Shown piece by piece: positions 5,722 through 5,889 of a DNA stretch of 5,889 bases. Each line of letters opens with the position of its first letter. Positions within the stretch are counted from its first letter, which is position 1. The notes under the pieces are model-generated. The model searched no databases. It was not told the origin of the DNA and worked only from the letters and a program-made list of their open reading frames with translations. A program made the position numbers and the translations under genes. Origin of the DNA: Betaproteobacteria bacterium (lineage in GTDB: Bacteria > Pseudomonadota > Gammaproteobacteria > Burkholderiales > SG8-39); contig VBCP01000208.1 in assembly GCA_005888925.1 (NCBI GenBank), forward strand, positions 1 through 5,889, read 5' to 3'.

Positions 5722-5889
5722 TGATCGCTTGCGCGGCACGTATGCCGCTGCGCACCGCAGCTTCGAGCGTCGGCGGATATTGAGGATCGGTGTAATCACC
5801 GGCGAACGAGACGCCGTCCATTCGGCTGGGCAGCTGCTTCGCGCCAGGTGCGCAAGTAATGGTGGCGCGCTTTTCGGCGATGACGCGCG
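5714..5889 (-). CDS. FAD-dependent amine oxidase-type protein, HpnE/squalene-desaturase-like, C-terminal fragment
   Basis: The - strand is open from the window edge to a TAG at 5716-5714, giving the last 57 residues of a protein; the rest lies beyond base 5889. The key stretch GVSFAGDYTDPQYPPTLEAA (25-44) continues with VRSGIRAAQAI. It matches the C-terminal FAD-binding motif of the flavin amine oxidase / phytoene-desaturase superfamily, where the 'AGDY...P.TLEGAVRSG' form places the Asp on the flavin. The spacing and 'DYTD..YP.TLEAAVRSG' wording are closest to hydroxysqualene dehydroxylase HpnE of hopanoid synthesis, but carotenoid-type desaturases share most of it. The Rossmann N-terminus and neighbours such as hpnC/hpnD or shc would settle this and are not visible. 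It is probably the first of the three - strand genes seen here to be transcribed. Confidence 0.75.
   Translation of the reverse strand, partial: RVIAEKRATITCAPGAKQLPSRMDGVSFAGDYTDPQYPPTLEAAVRSGIRAAQAING

Noticed and set aside
1..5889. CRISPR arrays, tRNA/rRNA genes, insertion sequences, attachment sites
   Set aside because: No regularly spaced repeats, tRNA cloverleaf or rRNA sequences, transposase motifs, or flanking direct repeats were found by reading both strands.

Overview
This is a compact, GC-rich stretch of bacterial chromosome with seven intact or partial protein genes, one broken gene and no RNA genes. The gene set, the divergent lplT / alr-radA layout, the C-terminal motifs and the GC-ending codons suggest a betaproteobacterium. 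That assignment rests on recalled gene order and motif similarity, not on a database search.

Left block (1-1261, + strand): the 3' end of tsaB (tRNA t6A synthesis), then rimI (N-terminal protein acetyltransferase), then a family 4 iron-sulfur uracil-DNA glycosylase. The three are joined by 4-base stop/start overlaps (ATGA, then GTGA) and look like one translationally coupled operon. The glycosylase meets lplT tail to tail, and both stop codons lie in a single palindromic CTAG.

Middle block (1258-4967): lplT (lysophospholipid flippase of the MFS type, - strand) is divergent from alr-radA (+ strand), with 64 bp between the two starts. alr (alanine racemase) is broken. The first half reads in one frame to about 3175 and the second half resumes in another frame. 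Roughly 26 expected codons between them, carrying the PLP-phosphate Asn-Ser motif and the pyridine-contacting Arg, are missing. This is either a real inactivating deletion or an assembly/sequencing error. radA (DNA repair, branch migration) begins on the last base of the alr stop codon and looks intact.

Right block (4946-5889, - strand): three tightly packed genes read leftwards. They are the C-terminal end of an FAD-dependent amine oxidase-type enzyme resembling HpnE/squalene-associated desaturases, a 103-residue uncharacterised WYL-like protein overlapping it by 8 bp, and a 137-residue clan AA (retropepsin-like) aspartic protease-fold protein. The last of these overlaps the radA 3' end by 22 bp and uses more relaxed codons than the genes to its left, which suggests that at least this part has a different history.

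Most of the window is ordinary housekeeping sequence. The items that deserve attention are the broken alr and the small protease / WYL-like pair.
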